Numbered from the stretch's first letter, positions 9,267 to 17,930 are shown. The stretch: 64,000 nt of DNA from Streptomyces sp. NRRL B-1347 (GCF_000720325.1 NZ_JOJM01000062.1:1-64000), one strand, 5' to 3'. Numbers and translations: made by a program. The notes: generated by a model from the letters alone, not told the origin.

Positions 9267-10076
9267 TCAGCGCCGGGGCTCCCAGCGGAACCACCGTCGT
9301 ACAGCAAACACGCCGATCGCGATCCAGGCCACCGCGGTCGCGAGGGTGCCCAGCGCCTCGGTGAAGGACAGCTGCCCGGTCCAGCCGCCGCGGATCAGTT
9401 CGATCACCGGGGAGAGCGGCAGGAGTTCGCAGCCGCGGGCGAGCGGGTCCGGCAGCACTTCGAGCGGGACCATCGCGCCGGAGCCGAAGAACGAGATGAA
9501 GAGCAGCGGCATGGCCGCGACCTGCGCGCTCTCCACGCTCCGGCTGAAGCTCGCGGTCACGGCCGCGAGCAGGGGCCACATCGCGAGGCCCGCGAGCAGC
9601 CCGAGGGCGGCGTAGTGCGGTGCCTCGGGCGCTCCGACGTCGAGCAGTGCCACGCAGCCCGCGGTCAGGAGCAGGGACTGGACGAGGCCGATGGTCACGG
9701 AGGGCAGCGCGGCGCCCGCGAGGATCTCCGCGTCCCGCACCTCGCCGGTGCGCAGCCGCTTGAGGACGAGTTCCTCGCGCCGGGCCGCGTACACGTTCAC
9801 CAGGGCCGAGTAGACGGCGAAGAGCAGGGCGAAGCCGATGGCGCCGGGCAGGACGACGGAGCCGACGGAAAGGCCGGTGCCCTCCAGGTCCATGCCTTCG
9901 GCGGCCTGGCGCACGCTGAACGGCATGACGAGCGGCAGGAAGAGCGCCCCGAACAGGGTGCCTTTGCTGCGGCCGAGGAGGGTGAGTTCGGCCCGTGCGA
10001 GTGCGCGCAGGCGCCCGGCCGGGGTGGTGCGCGCGGTGCGCTCCGTCACGGGGCGGGTCGTGGTCATCGTGCTCAT
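9267..10076 (-). CDS. ABC-2 type exporter permease
   Basis: An integral membrane protein of 269 residues with about six transmembrane segments, typical of ABC-2 permeases in drug or lipid exporters. The start is the ATG at 10076, overlapping the stop codon of the ATPase gene in an ATGA arrangement; longer open frames upstream lie inside the ATPase gene and are not real. The central segment contains SFFGSGAMVPLEVLP, a conserved ABC-2 feature before the last transmembrane helices. It forms the transporter with the preceding ATPase and is co-transcribed with the two-component system. Confidence 0.92.
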   Translation of the reverse strand: MSTMTTTRPVTERTARTTPAGRLRALARAELTLLGRSKGTLFGALFLPLVMPFSVRQAAEGMDLEGTGLSVGSVVLPGAIGFALLFAVYSALVNVYAARREELVLKRLRTGEVRDAEILAGAALPSVTIGLVQSLLLTAGCVALLDVGAPEAPHYAALGLLAGLAMWPLLAAVTASFSRSVESAQVAAMPLLFISFFGSGAMVPLEVLPDPLARGCELLPLSPVIELIRGGWTGQLSFTEALGTLATAVAWIAIGVFAVRRWFRWEPRR

Positions 10077-11077
10077 GCCGCTTCCTCCTTGACCGCGCCG
10101 GCGGCGTCGGCCGCGCGGACCTTGTCCGTCATCCGGGTCCCGCCGGGCGTGCCGTCCGTGGCCGTCGCGTTCCGCGCGATCCGCAGGAAGGCCTCTTCGA
10201 GCGAGGCGGCGCGGATGTCGAGCCCGTGCAGTTCGACGCCTGCCCGCTGGGCCCAGACGAGCAGTTCGGTCGCGGAGCGCTGGAGCGCGGTGGTGCGCAG
10301 CCGTACCGTGCGGCCGGTCAGCTCGTGGCCGGTCACGCCGAGTTCGGCGAGCGGCGGCAGATCGCCGAGGAAGTAGCCATCGGGCAGGTCGAAGGAGATC
10401 TGCGAGGGCTGGGTGGCGACGACGTCGGCGACGCGCCCGGTGGCGGCGATGCGGCCCTCGTGCATGATCGCGAGTCGGTCGGCGAGCTGCTCGGCCTCCT
10501 CCAGGTAGTGCGTGGTGAGCAGCACGGTGGTGCCGTTGTCCCGCAGGGCGCGCACCAACTCCCAGGTCTCGCGGCGGCCTTCGGCGTCGAGGCCGGTGGT
10601 CGGTTCGTCGAGGAACAGCACCTCGGGGTCGCCCATGAGCGCCATGGCGAGGTCGAGCCGGCGCTTCTCGCCGCCGGAGAGCTGCTTCACGCGGGTGTCG
10701 CCGCGCCGGCTGAGCCCGACGGCCTCCAGGGCCTCGCCGACGGGCCGGGCCCCGCTGGTGCATCCGGCCCACATGCGCGCGGTCTCGGTGACGGTCAGCT
10801 CGGAGGGGAAGCCGCCTTCCTGGAGCATCACGCCGATGCGCGGGCGGACCGCGGCCCGGTCGCGGTAGGGGTCGTGTCCGAGGACGCGGATGGTGCCCGC
10901 GGCCGGTTCGGTCAGGCCTTCCAGGAGTTCGACGGTGGAGGTCTTGCCCGCGCCGTTCGTCCCCAGGAGGGCGAACAGCTCGCCCTGTCCCACGGTGAAC
11001 GAGATCCCCCGGACCGCTTCGAAGCCGCCCGCGTAGGTCCGCCGCAGGTCGGTGACGTCGATCACGTGCTCAGTCAT
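10073..11077 (-). CDS. ABC exporter ATP-binding protein
   Basis: First gene of the exporter/two-component operon, 334 residues. It shows Walker A GTNGAGKTS near residues 39-47, the signature LSGGEKRRLDLAMA, Walker B VLFLDEPTTGLD and the switch histidine in LLTTHYLEE. The C-terminal 100 residues form the extra domain found in DrrA-like drug-exporter ATPases. ATP hydrolysis would power the ABC-2 permease encoded directly downstream. The start ATG at 11077 has no clear ribosome site, and about 175 nt of upstream DNA carries a cluster of TGTCA/TGACA half-sites that could bind the operon's own response regulator. Confidence 0.93.
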   Translation of the reverse strand: MTEHVIDVTDLRRTYAGGFEAVRGISFTVGQGELFALLGTNGAGKTSTVELLEGLTEPAAGTIRVLGHDPYRDRAAVRPRIGVMLQEGGFPSELTVTETARMWAGCTSGARPVGEALEAVGLSRRGDTRVKQLSGGEKRRLDLAMALMGDPEVLFLDEPTTGLDAEGRRETWELVRALRDNGTTVLLTTHYLEEAEQLADRLAIMHEGRIAATGRVADVVATQPSQISFDLPDGYFLGDLPPLAELGVTGHELTGRTVRLRTTALQRSATELLVWAQRAGVELHGLDIRAASLEEAFLRIARNATATDGTPGGTRMTDKVRAADAAGAVKEEAA

Positions 11078-11120
11078 GGCTCAAGCGTTTCGCGGCCGGG
11101 GGCGGACCGGCAGTGCGGCC

Positions 11121-11147
11121 TGTCATCGGCACCCGTGACAAATGTCA
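11121..11147. promoter_or_regulatory. Candidate operator of the exporter operon
   Basis: Three half-sites occur in 27 bp: TGTCA (11121-11125), TGACA (11136-11140) and TGTCA (11143-11147). The last two form a tight inverted repeat with a 2-nt spacer. They lie 44-70 bp upstream of the ATPase start codon. Binding by the operon's LuxR-type regulator is an inference from position only. Confidence 0.35.
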
Positions 11148-11214
11148 GATCACCGCGCCGCGAGCCACGGAACGGGCGGGACAGGGGGAGCGAGGAGAAC
11201 AGGTGGGAACAGCA

Positions 11215-11245
11215 AGAAGCCCGGTACCTGGGGTACCGGGCTTCT
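11215..11245. terminator. Terminator of tRNA-Gly
   Basis: A perfect 14-bp stem (AGAAGCCCGGTACC with its complement) has a 3-nt loop. It lies 3' of the minus-strand tRNA-Gly gene after a 9-nt gap. Confidence 0.8.
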
Positions 11246-11253
11246 CCTTGTGG

Positions 11254-11326
11254 AGCGAACGACGAGGTTCGAACTCGCGACCTCAACCTTGGCAAGGTTG
11301 CGCTCTACCAACTGAGCTACGTTCGC
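11254..11326 (-). tRNA. tRNA-Gly(GCC), second copy
   Basis: The cloverleaf starts GCGAACGTAGC on the minus strand. Its anticodon arm is the same as in the copy at 7251-7323 (loop TTGCCAA, anticodon GCC). The two genes differ mainly in the acceptor and T stems, with compensating base changes. CCA is not encoded. Confidence 0.96.
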
Positions 11327-11406
11327 ATCTGCTCCCGACCGGCTTTCACCGATCGGTGCGAGCACCAGCCTACCGCACCCGGAAGGGTGGTCGGTCACTG
11401 GTGTGG

Positions 11407-11478
11407 AGCGGGTGACAGGGATCGCACACTGCGCCTTCCCCCTGGAAGGGGGATGTTCTACTACTGAACTACACCCGC
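11407..11478 (-). tRNA. tRNA-Gly(TCC)
   Basis: On the minus strand the gene begins GCGGGTGTAGTTC. The anticodon stem TCCCC/GGGGA encloses loop CTTCCAG with anticodon TCC. The T loop reads TGCGATC, a less common variant. CCA is not encoded. It lies 80 nt upstream of the second GCC copy, so the two may be co-transcribed. Confidence 0.94.
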
Positions 11479-11622
11479 ACGCTGCTGTGGGATTCGGCCT
11501 TTCGGCCTTGCCCCTCGGCGTGCTCCAGACTTTAGCTGATCACCAGGGGTGCCGCGCAAGTCGGCTGCCCAGCACCCCTGGAGGGTGGATCCGGCCGGGG
11601 TCGGCGGAGACCCGGCCGGAGC

Positions 11623-11940
11623 TCAGTTGGCGGCTTCGAAGGCCTCGTACACCTTCTTCGGGATGCGCCCCCTGGGCGGCACGTCGAGCTGGTGGGAGCG
11701 GGCCCAGGCGCGCACGGCGGCCGGGTCGGCCGTCACCGCCGTGTGCCGGTAGACCTTGCCGGACTTCGACTTCTTGCGGGCCGCTTGCAGGTAGGGGGCC
11801 AGCACCTTGCGGAGTTTCTCGGCATTGGTTTCGTTGAGGTCGATCTCGTACGACCTTCCGTCGAGACCGAAGGCGACCGTTTCCGCCGCTTCTGAGCCGT
11901 CGATGTCGTCATAGAGAGTGACCACGACACGCTGCGCCAC
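11623..11940 (-). CDS. lsrL: Lsr2-family nucleoid-associated protein
   Basis: A small (105 residues) H-NS-like xenogeneic silencer. The N-terminal oligomerisation half begins AQRVVVTLYDDIDGSEA. The C-terminal DNA-binding domain ends in a VPPRGRIPKKV-type segment whose RGR hook binds the minor groove of AT-rich DNA. Length and layout match Lsr2. Streptomyces usually have two paralogues, and the position beside purSQL matches the second one (LsrL) as I remember it. The GTG at 11940 was chosen because AAAGGA lies 8 nt upstream and the conserved N-terminus follows at once. The upstream DNA is less GC-rich than the surroundings, which may permit autoregulation. Confidence 0.93.
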   Translation of the reverse strand: MAQRVVVTLYDDIDGSEAAETVAFGLDGRSYEIDLNETNAEKLRKVLAPYLQAARKKSKSGKVYRHTAVTADPAAVRAWARSHQLDVPPRGRIPKKVYEAFEAAN

Positions 11941-12373
11941 GAATATCGGTCCTTTCGTGCGACGCCACCGCATATGACATGCGCTGATGCCGACTGTCCG
12001 GCAGTTTTGGGACAAAGTATCGGCTATTGCCAATTCCTTTGTACAGGGCCCGGCAATGAAGCGGGAAGTCGGCTAAATCTCACCGCGTGTTCCGGCGGCG
12101 CGGCGCCGGGAATGCCGCCCCCTGGGCGCACCTCAGCAGACTGTCCGGGGCGAGGCGCCGGACGCAATGGCGAACTGTGATCTTTTCCAGGATTTTTCGC
12201 GCACGCGTCGGGAGCGACACCCGGATGACCAGCGGATCCGCGAGTCCGAGTGACTGGCGTCACGTATGTTGCTACGAATCTACGCGGGTAGAAATTTTGT
12301 GCGGGTAGTCTGAAGGAACCTGCTCAGCACCACGCCTGGCAGCACACGCAAGCACCACACACCGGGAGTGCCA
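11941..12373. other. Divergent promoter region lsrL / purS
   Basis: 433 nt without a gene. The lsrL-proximal part (about 12000-12080) is the AT-richest stretch of the neighbourhood. Near purS the direct repeat GCGGGTAG occurs at 12284-12291 and 12301-12308, and TAGTCT at 12306-12311 is a possible -10 for purSQL with a short leader. No riboswitch fold was recognised. Confidence 0.6.
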
Positions 12374-12646
12374 GTGGCACGCGTCGTAGTCGACGTCATG
12401 CTCAAGCCGGAGATCCTCGACCCCCAGGGACAGGCGGTGCAGCGTGCACTGCCGCGCCTCGGATTCCAGGGCATCTCCGATGTACGTCAGGGAAAGCGCT
12501 TCGAACTCGAAGTCGACGGGCCGGTGGACGACGCCGCGCTCGCCCGTATCCACGAGATGGCGGAAACCTTCCTCGCCAACACGGTGATCGAGGACTTCGT
12601 CGTAAAGGTGGAGGCCACCGAGAACGCCGTGGGAGCCGACAAGTGA
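12374..12646 (+). CDS. purS: Phosphoribosylformylglycinamidine synthase subunit PurS
   Basis: A small subunit (90 residues) of the three-part FGAM synthase; it bridges the glutaminase PurQ and the synthase PurL. The sequence begins [19 protein letters not shown] and contains [16 protein letters not shown], both typical of PurS. The GTG at 12374 is preferred over the in-frame GTG at 12368 because GGGAG lies 5 nt upstream of it and its N-terminus matches family length. Its stop overlaps the purQ start by 4 nt, so the three subunit genes are translationally coupled. Confidence 0.95.
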   Translation: MARVVVDVMLKPEILDPQGQAVQRALPRLGFQGISDVRQGKRFELEVDGPVDDAALARIHEMAETFLANTVIEDFVVKVEATENAVGADK

Positions 12647-13326
12647 CTGCCCGAATCGGAGTCGTCACTTTTCCGGGCACCCTCGACGACCGCGACACCC
12701 AGCGCGCCGTGCGCGTCGCGGGCGCGGAGGCCGTGCCGCTGTGGCACCGGGACAAGGACCTCAAGCAGGTCGACGCCGTGGTGCTGCCCGGCGGATTCAG
12801 TTACGGCGACTATCTGCGGGCGGGCGCGATCTCGCGTTTCTCGCCCGTCATGGAGTCGGTCATCGACCAGGCCAAGGCGGGAATGCCGGTCCTCGGGATC
12901 TGCAACGGCTTCCAGGTCCTGACCGAGACGCACCTGCTGCCCGGCGCGATGCTGCGCAACAACCACCTGCACTTCATCTGCCGCGACCAGAAGCTGCGGG
13001 TCGAGTCGGACAGGACCGCCTGGACCGCCGACTACGAGGCGGGCCAGGAGATCTCCATCCCGCTGAAGAACATCGACGGACGCTACGTCGCCGACGAGCG
13101 CACCCTCGACATGCTGGAGGCCGAGGGCCGCGTCGCCTTCCGCTATCTGGACGTGAACCCGAACGGCTCGCTGCGCGACATCGCGGGCATCACGAACGAG
13201 GCCGGGAACGTCGTCGGCCTCATGCCGCACCCCGAGCACGCGGTGGAGCCGCTGATCGGGACCGGCCGCACGGACGGCCTGGGGTTCTTCACCTCGATCC
13301 TGAAGAAGCTGGTGGACGCCCGATGA
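12643..13326 (+). CDS. purQ: Phosphoribosylformylglycinamidine synthase subunit PurQ
   Basis: A class I glutamine amidotransferase of 227 residues that releases ammonia for FGAM synthesis. The nucleophile is C87 in [10 protein letters not shown], and the other catalytic residues are H196 and E198 in [12 protein letters not shown]. The oxyanion loop [14 protein letters not shown] is also present. It starts with the GTG at 12643 inside the purS stop region (GTGA) and ends overlapping purL in an ATGA junction. Confidence 0.96.
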   Translation: MTARIGVVTFPGTLDDRDTQRAVRVAGAEAVPLWHRDKDLKQVDAVVLPGGFSYGDYLRAGAISRFSPVMESVIDQAKAGMPVLGICNGFQVLTETHLLPGAMLRNNHLHFICRDQKLRVESDRTAWTADYEAGQEISIPLKNIDGRYVADERTLDMLEAEGRVAFRYLDVNPNGSLRDIAGITNEAGNVVGLMPHPEHAVEPLIGTGRTDGLGFFTSILKKLVDAR

Positions 13327-15572
13327 CCCTCGACACCGTCAAGCACGCGACGGAGAGCCCCGAGGCCGCGCAGCCCTGGAAGGAACTCGGCCTCAAGGAG
13401 GACGAGTACGCGCGGATCAGGGAGATCCTCGGCCGCCGCCCGACCGGCGCCGAGCTCGCCATGTACTCCGTCATGTGGTCCGAGCACTGCTCGTACAAGA
13501 GCAGCAAGGTCCATCTGAAGCAGTTCGGCGAGAAGGTCCCCGAGAACGACGCGATGCTCGTCGGCATCGGCGAGAACGCGGGCGTCGTCGACGTCGGCCA
13601 GGGCTACGCGGTCACCTTCAAGGTCGAGTCGCACAACCACCCCTCGTACATCGAGCCGTACCAGGGCGCCGCGACCGGCGTCGGCGGCATCGTGCGCGAC
13701 ATCCTCGCGATGGGCGCGCGCCCGGTCGCGGTCGTGGACCCGCTGCGCTTCGGCGCCGCCGACCACCCCGACACCAAGCGCGTCCTGCCCGGCGTGGTCG
13801 CGGGCATCGGCGGCTACGGCAACTGCCTGGGCCTGCCGAACATCGGCGGCGAGGTCGTCTTCGACTCCTGCTACCAGGGCAACCCGCTGGTCAACGCGGG
13901 CTGCATCGGCGTCATGAAGCACGAGGACATCCACCTCGCGAAGGCCTCGGGCGCGGGCAACAAGGTCATCCTGTACGGCGCCCGTACGGGCGGCGACGGC
14001 ATCGGCGGCGTGTCCGTCCTGGCCTCGGAGACCTTCGAGTCGACCGGCCCGGCCAAGCGCCCGGCCGTCCAGGTCGGCGACCCCTTCCAGGAGAAGCTCC
14101 TCATCGAGTGCACCCTGGAGATCTTCAAGGAGAAGCTGGTCGACGGCATCCAGGACCTCGGCGGCGCCGGGCTCTCCTGCGCCACCAGCGAGCTGGCCTC
14201 GGCCGGTTCGGGCGGCATGCGCGTCGAGCTCGACACCGTGCCGCTGCGCGACGCGACCCTCTCGCCCGAGGAAATCCTCATGAGCGAGTCGCAGGAACGC
14301 ATGTGCGCGATCGTCGAGCCGGACAAGGTCGACCGGTTCATGGAGATCTGCGAGAAGTGGGACGTCATCGCGACCGTCATCGGTGAGGTGACGGACGGCG
14401 AGCGCCTGGAGATCTTCTGGCACGGCGAGCAGATCGTGGACGTGCCGCCGCGCACGGTCGCGCACGAGGGCCCGGTCTACCACCGCCCCTACGCGCGCCC
14501 CAGCTGGCAGGACGCCCTCCAGGCCGACGACGCGGCGAAGCTGCCGCGCCCGGCGACCGCCGAGGAGCTGAAGGACCAGGTCCTGAAGGTCGTGGCGTCC
14601 CCGAACCAGGCCTCCAAGGCGTGGATCACCGACCAGTACGACCGCTTCGTGCAGGGCAACACGATCCTGGCGCAGCCCGAGGACGCGGGCATGGTCCGCG
14701 TCGACGAGGACACCAACCTCGGCGTCGCCATGGCCACGGACGGCAACGGCCGGTACGCGAAGCTCGACCCGTACGCGGGCGCGCAGCTCGCGCTCGCCGA
14801 GTCGTACCGCAACGTCGCCGCCTCCGGTGCCAAGCCGCTCGCCATCTCCAACTGTCTGAACTTCGGCTCGCCCGAGGACCCGGACGTGATGTGGCAGTTC
14901 GCCGAGGCCACCCGTGGTCTCGCGGACGGCTGTCTGGCGCTCGGCACCCCGGTGACCGGCGGCAACGTCTCGCTGTACAACCAGACCGGCGAGACGGCGA
15001 TCCACCCGACGCCCGTCGTGGCCGTGCTCGGCGTCATCGACGACGTCACGCGCCGCACGCCGATCGCCTTCAAGGAAGAGGGCCAGCTCCTCTACCTGCT
15101 CGGTGAGACGGGCGAGGAGTTCGGCGGCTCGGCCTGGTCGGGGGTCGTCCACGACCACCTCGGCGGGCTGCCGCCGAAGGTCGACCTGGAGCGCGAGCGG
15201 CTGCTCGCCGAGATCCTGATCTCGGCCTCGCGCGACGGCATGATCGACGCCGCGCACGACCTGTCCGACGGCGGCCTGGTCCAGGCGGTCGTGGAGTCCT
15301 GCCTGCGCGGCGACAAGGGCGCCCGGCTCGTCGTGCCCGACGGCCTGGACGCCTTCACGTTCCTGCTCTCGGAGTCGGCGGGCCGCGCGGTCGTGTCCGT
15401 GCCGCGCAGCGAGGAGCTCCGCTTCACCGACATGTGCGGCGCCCGGGGCCTCCCGGTCACGCGCATCGGTGTGGTCGACGGCGACGCCGTCGAGGTGCAG
15501 GGCCACTTCGCGCTGTCCCTGAGCGAACTGCGCACGGCCCACACGGAGACGATCCCCGGGCTCTTCGCCTAG
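13323..15572 (+). CDS. purL: Phosphoribosylformylglycinamidine synthase subunit PurL
   Basis: The ATP-dependent synthase subunit of FGAM synthetase. From the ATG at 13323 the product is 749 residues, the size of the small (three-subunit) PurL. Markers are [16 protein letters not shown] near residue 50, [20 protein letters not shown] near 100, and the second-half repeats GGNVSLYN and [10 protein letters not shown]. The start was set by the ATGA overlap with purQ and the conserved N-terminus; the longer open frame upstream lies inside purQ. A 15-bp terminator follows within 20 nt, so purSQL is a closed operon. Confidence 0.97.
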   Translation: MTLDTVKHATESPEAAQPWKELGLKEDEYARIREILGRRPTGAELAMYSVMWSEHCSYKSSKVHLKQFGEKVPENDAMLVGIGENAGVVDVGQGYAVTFKVESHNHPSYIEPYQGAATGVGGIVRDILAMGARPVAVVDPLRFGAADHPDTKRVLPGVVAGIGGYGNCLGLPNIGGEVVFDSCYQGNPLVNAGCIGVMKHEDIHLAKASGAGNKVILYGARTGGDGIGGVSVLASETFESTGPAKRPAVQVGDPFQEKLLIECTLEIFKEKLVDGIQDLGGAGLSCATSELASAGSGGMRVELDTVPLRDATLSPEEILMSESQERMCAIVEPDKVDRFMEICEKWDVIATVIGEVTDGERLEIFWHGEQIVDVPPRTVAHEGPVYHRPYARPSWQDALQADDAAKLPRPATAEELKDQVLKVVASPNQASKAWITDQYDRFVQGNTILAQPEDAGMVRVDEDTNLGVAMATDGNGRYAKLDPYAGAQLALAESYRNVAASGAKPLAISNCLNFGSPEDPDVMWQFAEATRGLADGCLALGTPVTGGNVSLYNQTGETAIHPTPVVAVLGVIDDVTRRTPIAFKEEGQLLYLLGETGEEFGGSAWSGVVHDHLGGLPPKVDLERERLLAEILISASRDGMIDAAHDLSDGGLVQAVVESCLRGDKGARLVVPDGLDAFTFLLSESAGRAVVSVPRSEELRFTDMCGARGLPVTRIGVVDGDAVEVQGHFALSLSELRTAHTETIPGLFA

Positions 15573-15590
15573 GACGCCGCCCCGCTCGTC

Positions 15591-15625
15591 GAGCCCCCGC
15601 CCGGACCTTGTCCGGGCGGGGGCTC
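15591..15625 (+). terminator. Terminator of purSQL
   Basis: A 15-bp perfect GC-rich stem with a 5-nt loop (CCTTG) lies 18 nt after the purL stop codon. There is no U tract, as is common in Streptomyces. Confidence 0.8.
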
Positions 15626-15669
15626 CGTCGTTCCGGGACGCGGCCGCGCCGACCCGCACTTGTCTGGAG

Positions 15670-15685
15670 TTACGTAATTACGTAA
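15670..15685. promoter_or_regulatory. Operator candidate: 16-bp palindrome TTACGTAATTACGTAA
   Basis: A perfect 16-bp palindrome made of two adjacent TTACGTAA palindromes. A -10-like TAATCT (15683-15688) overlaps its right end and is followed by 6 nt and the ATG of the ArsR-like regulator. It is strikingly AT-rich for this genome. Binding of the regulator encoded immediately downstream would block its own promoter. Confidence 0.6.
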
Positions 15686-15694
15686 TCTGCGATC

Positions 15695-16207
15695 ATGGAA
15701 TGGGAGGAGCGCGTCGCCGAGCTCGAACGGCGCATGGCGGCACTGGAGAGCGCGGGCCGCGACCGCGAAGGGGCCGCGCCCGTCGTGAGCGAGAGCGACT
15801 TCTGGGCCCTTGAGGGCCTGAAGGCGCAGCTCGCCGAGCACGGGGCCGCCGACGGCGGCGTGCTGTACACGGGGGCGGTGCGGCTGCCGACCGGGGAGCG
15901 CTACGACTGGCAGACCGGCCAGTTCACCGAGGTGCTGCTCGACGGCGACTGGTCCGAGGCCGCCGACTCCTTCGCCGCGCTCGGCCACGCCGTCCGGCTC
16001 CGGCTGCTGCGCGAGATCCTCGGCGGCCGCCGCACCGTCGCGGAGCTTGCCGCGCTCGACGGGGTCGGCACGACCGGCCAGATCTACCACCACCTGCGCC
16101 AACTGACCGGCGCCGGCTGGCTGCACACCACGGCCCGGGGCCGCTACCAGGTCCCGGCGGACCGGGTGGTGCCGCTGCTCGTCTTCGTCGCGGCCGCCCG
16201 GCCCTGA
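15695..16207 (+). CDS. ArsR-like winged-helix regulator
   Basis: A cytosolic regulator of 170 residues. The N-terminal 30 residues (WEERVAELERRMAALES) look like a short coiled coil. The C-terminal half is a winged helix: AADSFAALGHAVRLRLLREIL, the recognition region TTGQIYHHLRQLTGAGWL and the wing HTTARGRYQV. This is the ArsR layout, but no metal-binding cysteines are visible, so metal sensing is not supported. The ATG at 15695 has no Shine-Dalgarno sequence but lies 6 nt after TAATCT, consistent with a leaderless mRNA starting inside the palindromic operator. The M23 peptidase gene follows after 71 nt and is the likely target and operon partner. Confidence 0.85.
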   Translation: MEWEERVAELERRMAALESAGRDREGAAPVVSESDFWALEGLKAQLAEHGAADGGVLYTGAVRLPTGERYDWQTGQFTEVLLDGDWSEAADSFAALGHAVRLRLLREILGGRRTVAELAALDGVGTTGQIYHHLRQLTGAGWLHTTARGRYQVPADRVVPLLVFVAAARP

Positions 16208-16267
16208 CCGCACCGCGTCCGGCCCGACCGCACCGCATCCAGCCTGACCGCACCGCACCGCATCCAG
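16203..16267 (+). repeat. Three tandem copies of an 18-24 nt unit
   Basis: The spacer between the regulator and peptidase genes consists of three imperfect copies of CTGACCGCACCGCATCCAG. The third copy has a 5-nt expansion (CACCG). The first unit overlaps the TGA stop of the regulator gene. The array separates the stop from the ribosome site GGGGGAA of the next gene. Confidence 0.75.
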
Positions 16268-16278
16268 GGGGAACAAGC

Positions 16279-17184
16279 GTGTCCATACACAAGCTCGCCG
16301 CCGTCCTCGGCCGCTTTCTGTGGCTGGTCTTCTTCGCGCAGGCGACCGCCGGGTTCTTCGTGGACCTGCCGTACAACTACTGGGTGGGCTGGCTCCCGGC
16401 CCTGGCCGCCATCGGCCTCCAGCTGCTGCCGGGGCGCAAGGCGCGGGAGCAGATCGCGAACGACCCGCCGGCGCCCGTCGAGGTGGCGGCCCCCGTCACC
16501 GGCCGCTGGTCCGCGCTCAACAGCCCGGCCGACAAGGTGCCGAGCCACGGCACCCACGGCCTCGCCCAGACGTACGCCATCGACATCACGGCCGAGGGCG
16601 ACGAGTCGGGCAAGCACGCGCGGCCCGGCTTCTCCTGGTTCTGGCCGGTGGCCCGGCGCAACCGCGCCTACCCCGCCTTCGGCGCCCCGCTGCTCGCCGT
16701 CGCCGACGCGACCGTGGTGCACGCGGAGGACGGGCAGCGCGACCACCTCAGCCGCACCTCCCTGTTCGGGCTCCTCTACTTCTTCTTCGTCGAGGGCGTG
16801 GTGCGCAGCGCGGCCCCGCCCCGCCGCGTCATCGGCAACCACGTCGTGCTCGACCTCGGCGACGGCGTCCACGCCCTGTACGCGCACGTGCGGCGCGGCT
16901 CGCTCACGGTGCGCGTCGGGGACCGGGTGAGCGTGGGCCAGGCCGTCGGGCAGTGCGGGAACTCCGGCAACTCCACCGAGCCGCACGTCCACTTCCAGCT
17001 GATGGACGGGCCCGACGCGGACACGGCGCGCGGGGTCCCGTTCCGGTGGCGCGGGTTGGGAGTGCCCGCCAACGGGGAGGTCTTCACGGCGGAGGCGAAG
17101 ACGCGGGCGGATGCGCGGGCGGATGCGCAGGCGCCCGCGGCCCCGGGAGCGAGCGCGACGGTCAGCAAGTCCCTGACTCAGTGA
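16279..17184 (+). CDS. Membrane-anchored M23-type metallopeptidase
   Basis: A 301-residue protein with two N-terminal membrane helices (about 5-25 and 35-52) and a LytM/M23 domain. The zinc-binding elements are recognisable as THGLAQTYAIDITAEG, LYAHVRRGSLTV and PHVHFQLMDGP; the first ligand motif HxxxxxxxD and the HxH pair are both present. A hydrophobic segment near residue 160 interrupts the domain between these motifs. The likely role is peptidoglycan endopeptidase activity at the outer membrane face, or regulation of one. GTG start with GGGGGAAC upstream. Likely co-transcribed with the ArsR-like regulator. The C-terminus is a low-complexity Ala/Asp tail. Confidence 0.88.
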   Translation: MSIHKLAAVLGRFLWLVFFAQATAGFFVDLPYNYWVGWLPALAAIGLQLLPGRKAREQIANDPPAPVEVAAPVTGRWSALNSPADKVPSHGTHGLAQTYAIDITAEGDESGKHARPGFSWFWPVARRNRAYPAFGAPLLAVADATVVHAEDGQRDHLSRTSLFGLLYFFFVEGVVRSAAPPRRVIGNHVVLDLGDGVHALYAHVRRGSLTVRVGDRVSVGQAVGQCGNSGNSTEPHVHFQLMDGPDADTARGVPFRWRGLGVPANGEVFTAEAKTRADARADAQAPAAPGASATVSKSLTQ

Positions 17185-17224
17185 ATCCCTGACCGGGTAA
17201 ATCTTTGAGCTCAGCCAAAAATCA

Positions 17225-17241
17225 TCCGCATACAATGCGGA
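17225..17241. promoter_or_regulatory. TetR operator candidate (7-3-7 inverted repeat)
   Basis: TCCGCAT-ACA-ATGCGGA is a perfect 7-bp inverted repeat with a 3-nt centre. It contains the -10-like TACAAT (17231-17236), which lies 7 nt before the ATG at 17244. A repressor bound here would cover the promoter of the TetR gene itself. Confidence 0.6.
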
Positions 17242-17243
17242 GC

Positions 17244-17921
17244 ATGGCACAGAGAGACGCGCTGGCCGCCGCCGAGGCGCCCCAGGCCCGTCGGCCCGGG
17301 CTGCGCGAGCGCAAGAAGCGGCAGACCGCCGAGCGCATATGGCGGGCCGCGGTGGACCTCTTCGTCGAGCGCGGCTTCGACAAGGTGTCCGTCGCCGAGA
17401 TCGCCGAGGCCGCCGACGTATCGAAGATGACCGTCTTCAACTACTTCGGTACGAAGGAGGACCTGGTCCTCGGGCCGATGGAGGAGCACGTCGCCGACGC
17501 CGCCGACGCGGTGCGCGGCCGCGCACCCGGCGAGTCCGCCGTGGACGCGCTGCGCCGCCAGCTGCTCGGCGCGATCGCGGAGCGCTCCCCGGCCGTCGGC
17601 CTCGGCGACGACCAGCGCTCGCTGCAGACGCTGCGCCTCGTCCTGGAGACACCCGTGCTGCTCAAGCGGGCGCACGACTTCCATCTGCGCGGCCAGACCC
17701 TGCTCGCCGACGTGCTCGCCGCGGAGATCGACGAGCCGGTGCTCGCCCAGGTCGCCGCCGCGCAGCTCATCGGCGTACGCAACGCGGTCTGCTCGGACGC
17801 CATGCGCCGCCGCATGGCGGGCGAGCCGCTGGACACGATCGCGGCGGACGCCGAGCGGCACGCGCGGGCCGCCTTCGCCCTCCTGGAAAAAGGACTCAGC
17901 GGGTTCGCGGTGAAGGCTTAG
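17244..17921 (+). CDS. TetR-family transcriptional regulator
   Basis: A dimeric repressor of 225 residues. The N-terminal helix-turn-helix is clear: RKKRQTAERIWRAAVDLFVERGFDKVSVAEIAEAADVSKMTVFNYFGTKEDL (residues about 25-76). The ligand-binding C-terminal domain gives no clue to its ligand. The start was placed at the ATG at 17244, because it lies 7 nt after TACAAT within a perfect inverted repeat; ATG 17235 and an upstream TTG are in frame but would put the operator inside the gene. The -10 of the next gene is formed by its own TAG stop, so the mycothiol-isomerase-like gene downstream is closely linked. Confidence 0.9.
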   Translation: MAQRDALAAAEAPQARRPGLRERKKRQTAERIWRAAVDLFVERGFDKVSVAEIAEAADVSKMTVFNYFGTKEDLVLGPMEEHVADAADAVRGRAPGESAVDALRRQLLGAIAERSPAVGLGDDQRSLQTLRLVLETPVLLKRAHDFHLRGQTLLADVLAAEIDEPVLAQVAAAQLIGVRNAVCSDAMRRRMAGEPLDTIAADAERHARAAFALLEKGLSGFAVKA

Positions 17922-17924
17922 GCT
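17919..17924 (+). promoter_or_regulatory. -10 element overlapping the TetR stop codon
   Basis: TAGGCT starts with the TAG stop of the TetR gene and ends 6 nt before the ATG at 17931. The hexamer is identical to the purD -10. No Shine-Dalgarno sequence is present. Confidence 0.5.
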
Positions 17925-17930
17925 CCGGCT

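Noticed and set aside
15695..16207. Metal-sensing ArsR regulator
   Set aside because: The winged helix is ArsR-like, but no CxC or other metal-binding cysteine motif is present; the neighbour is a cell-wall peptidase, not a metal pump.
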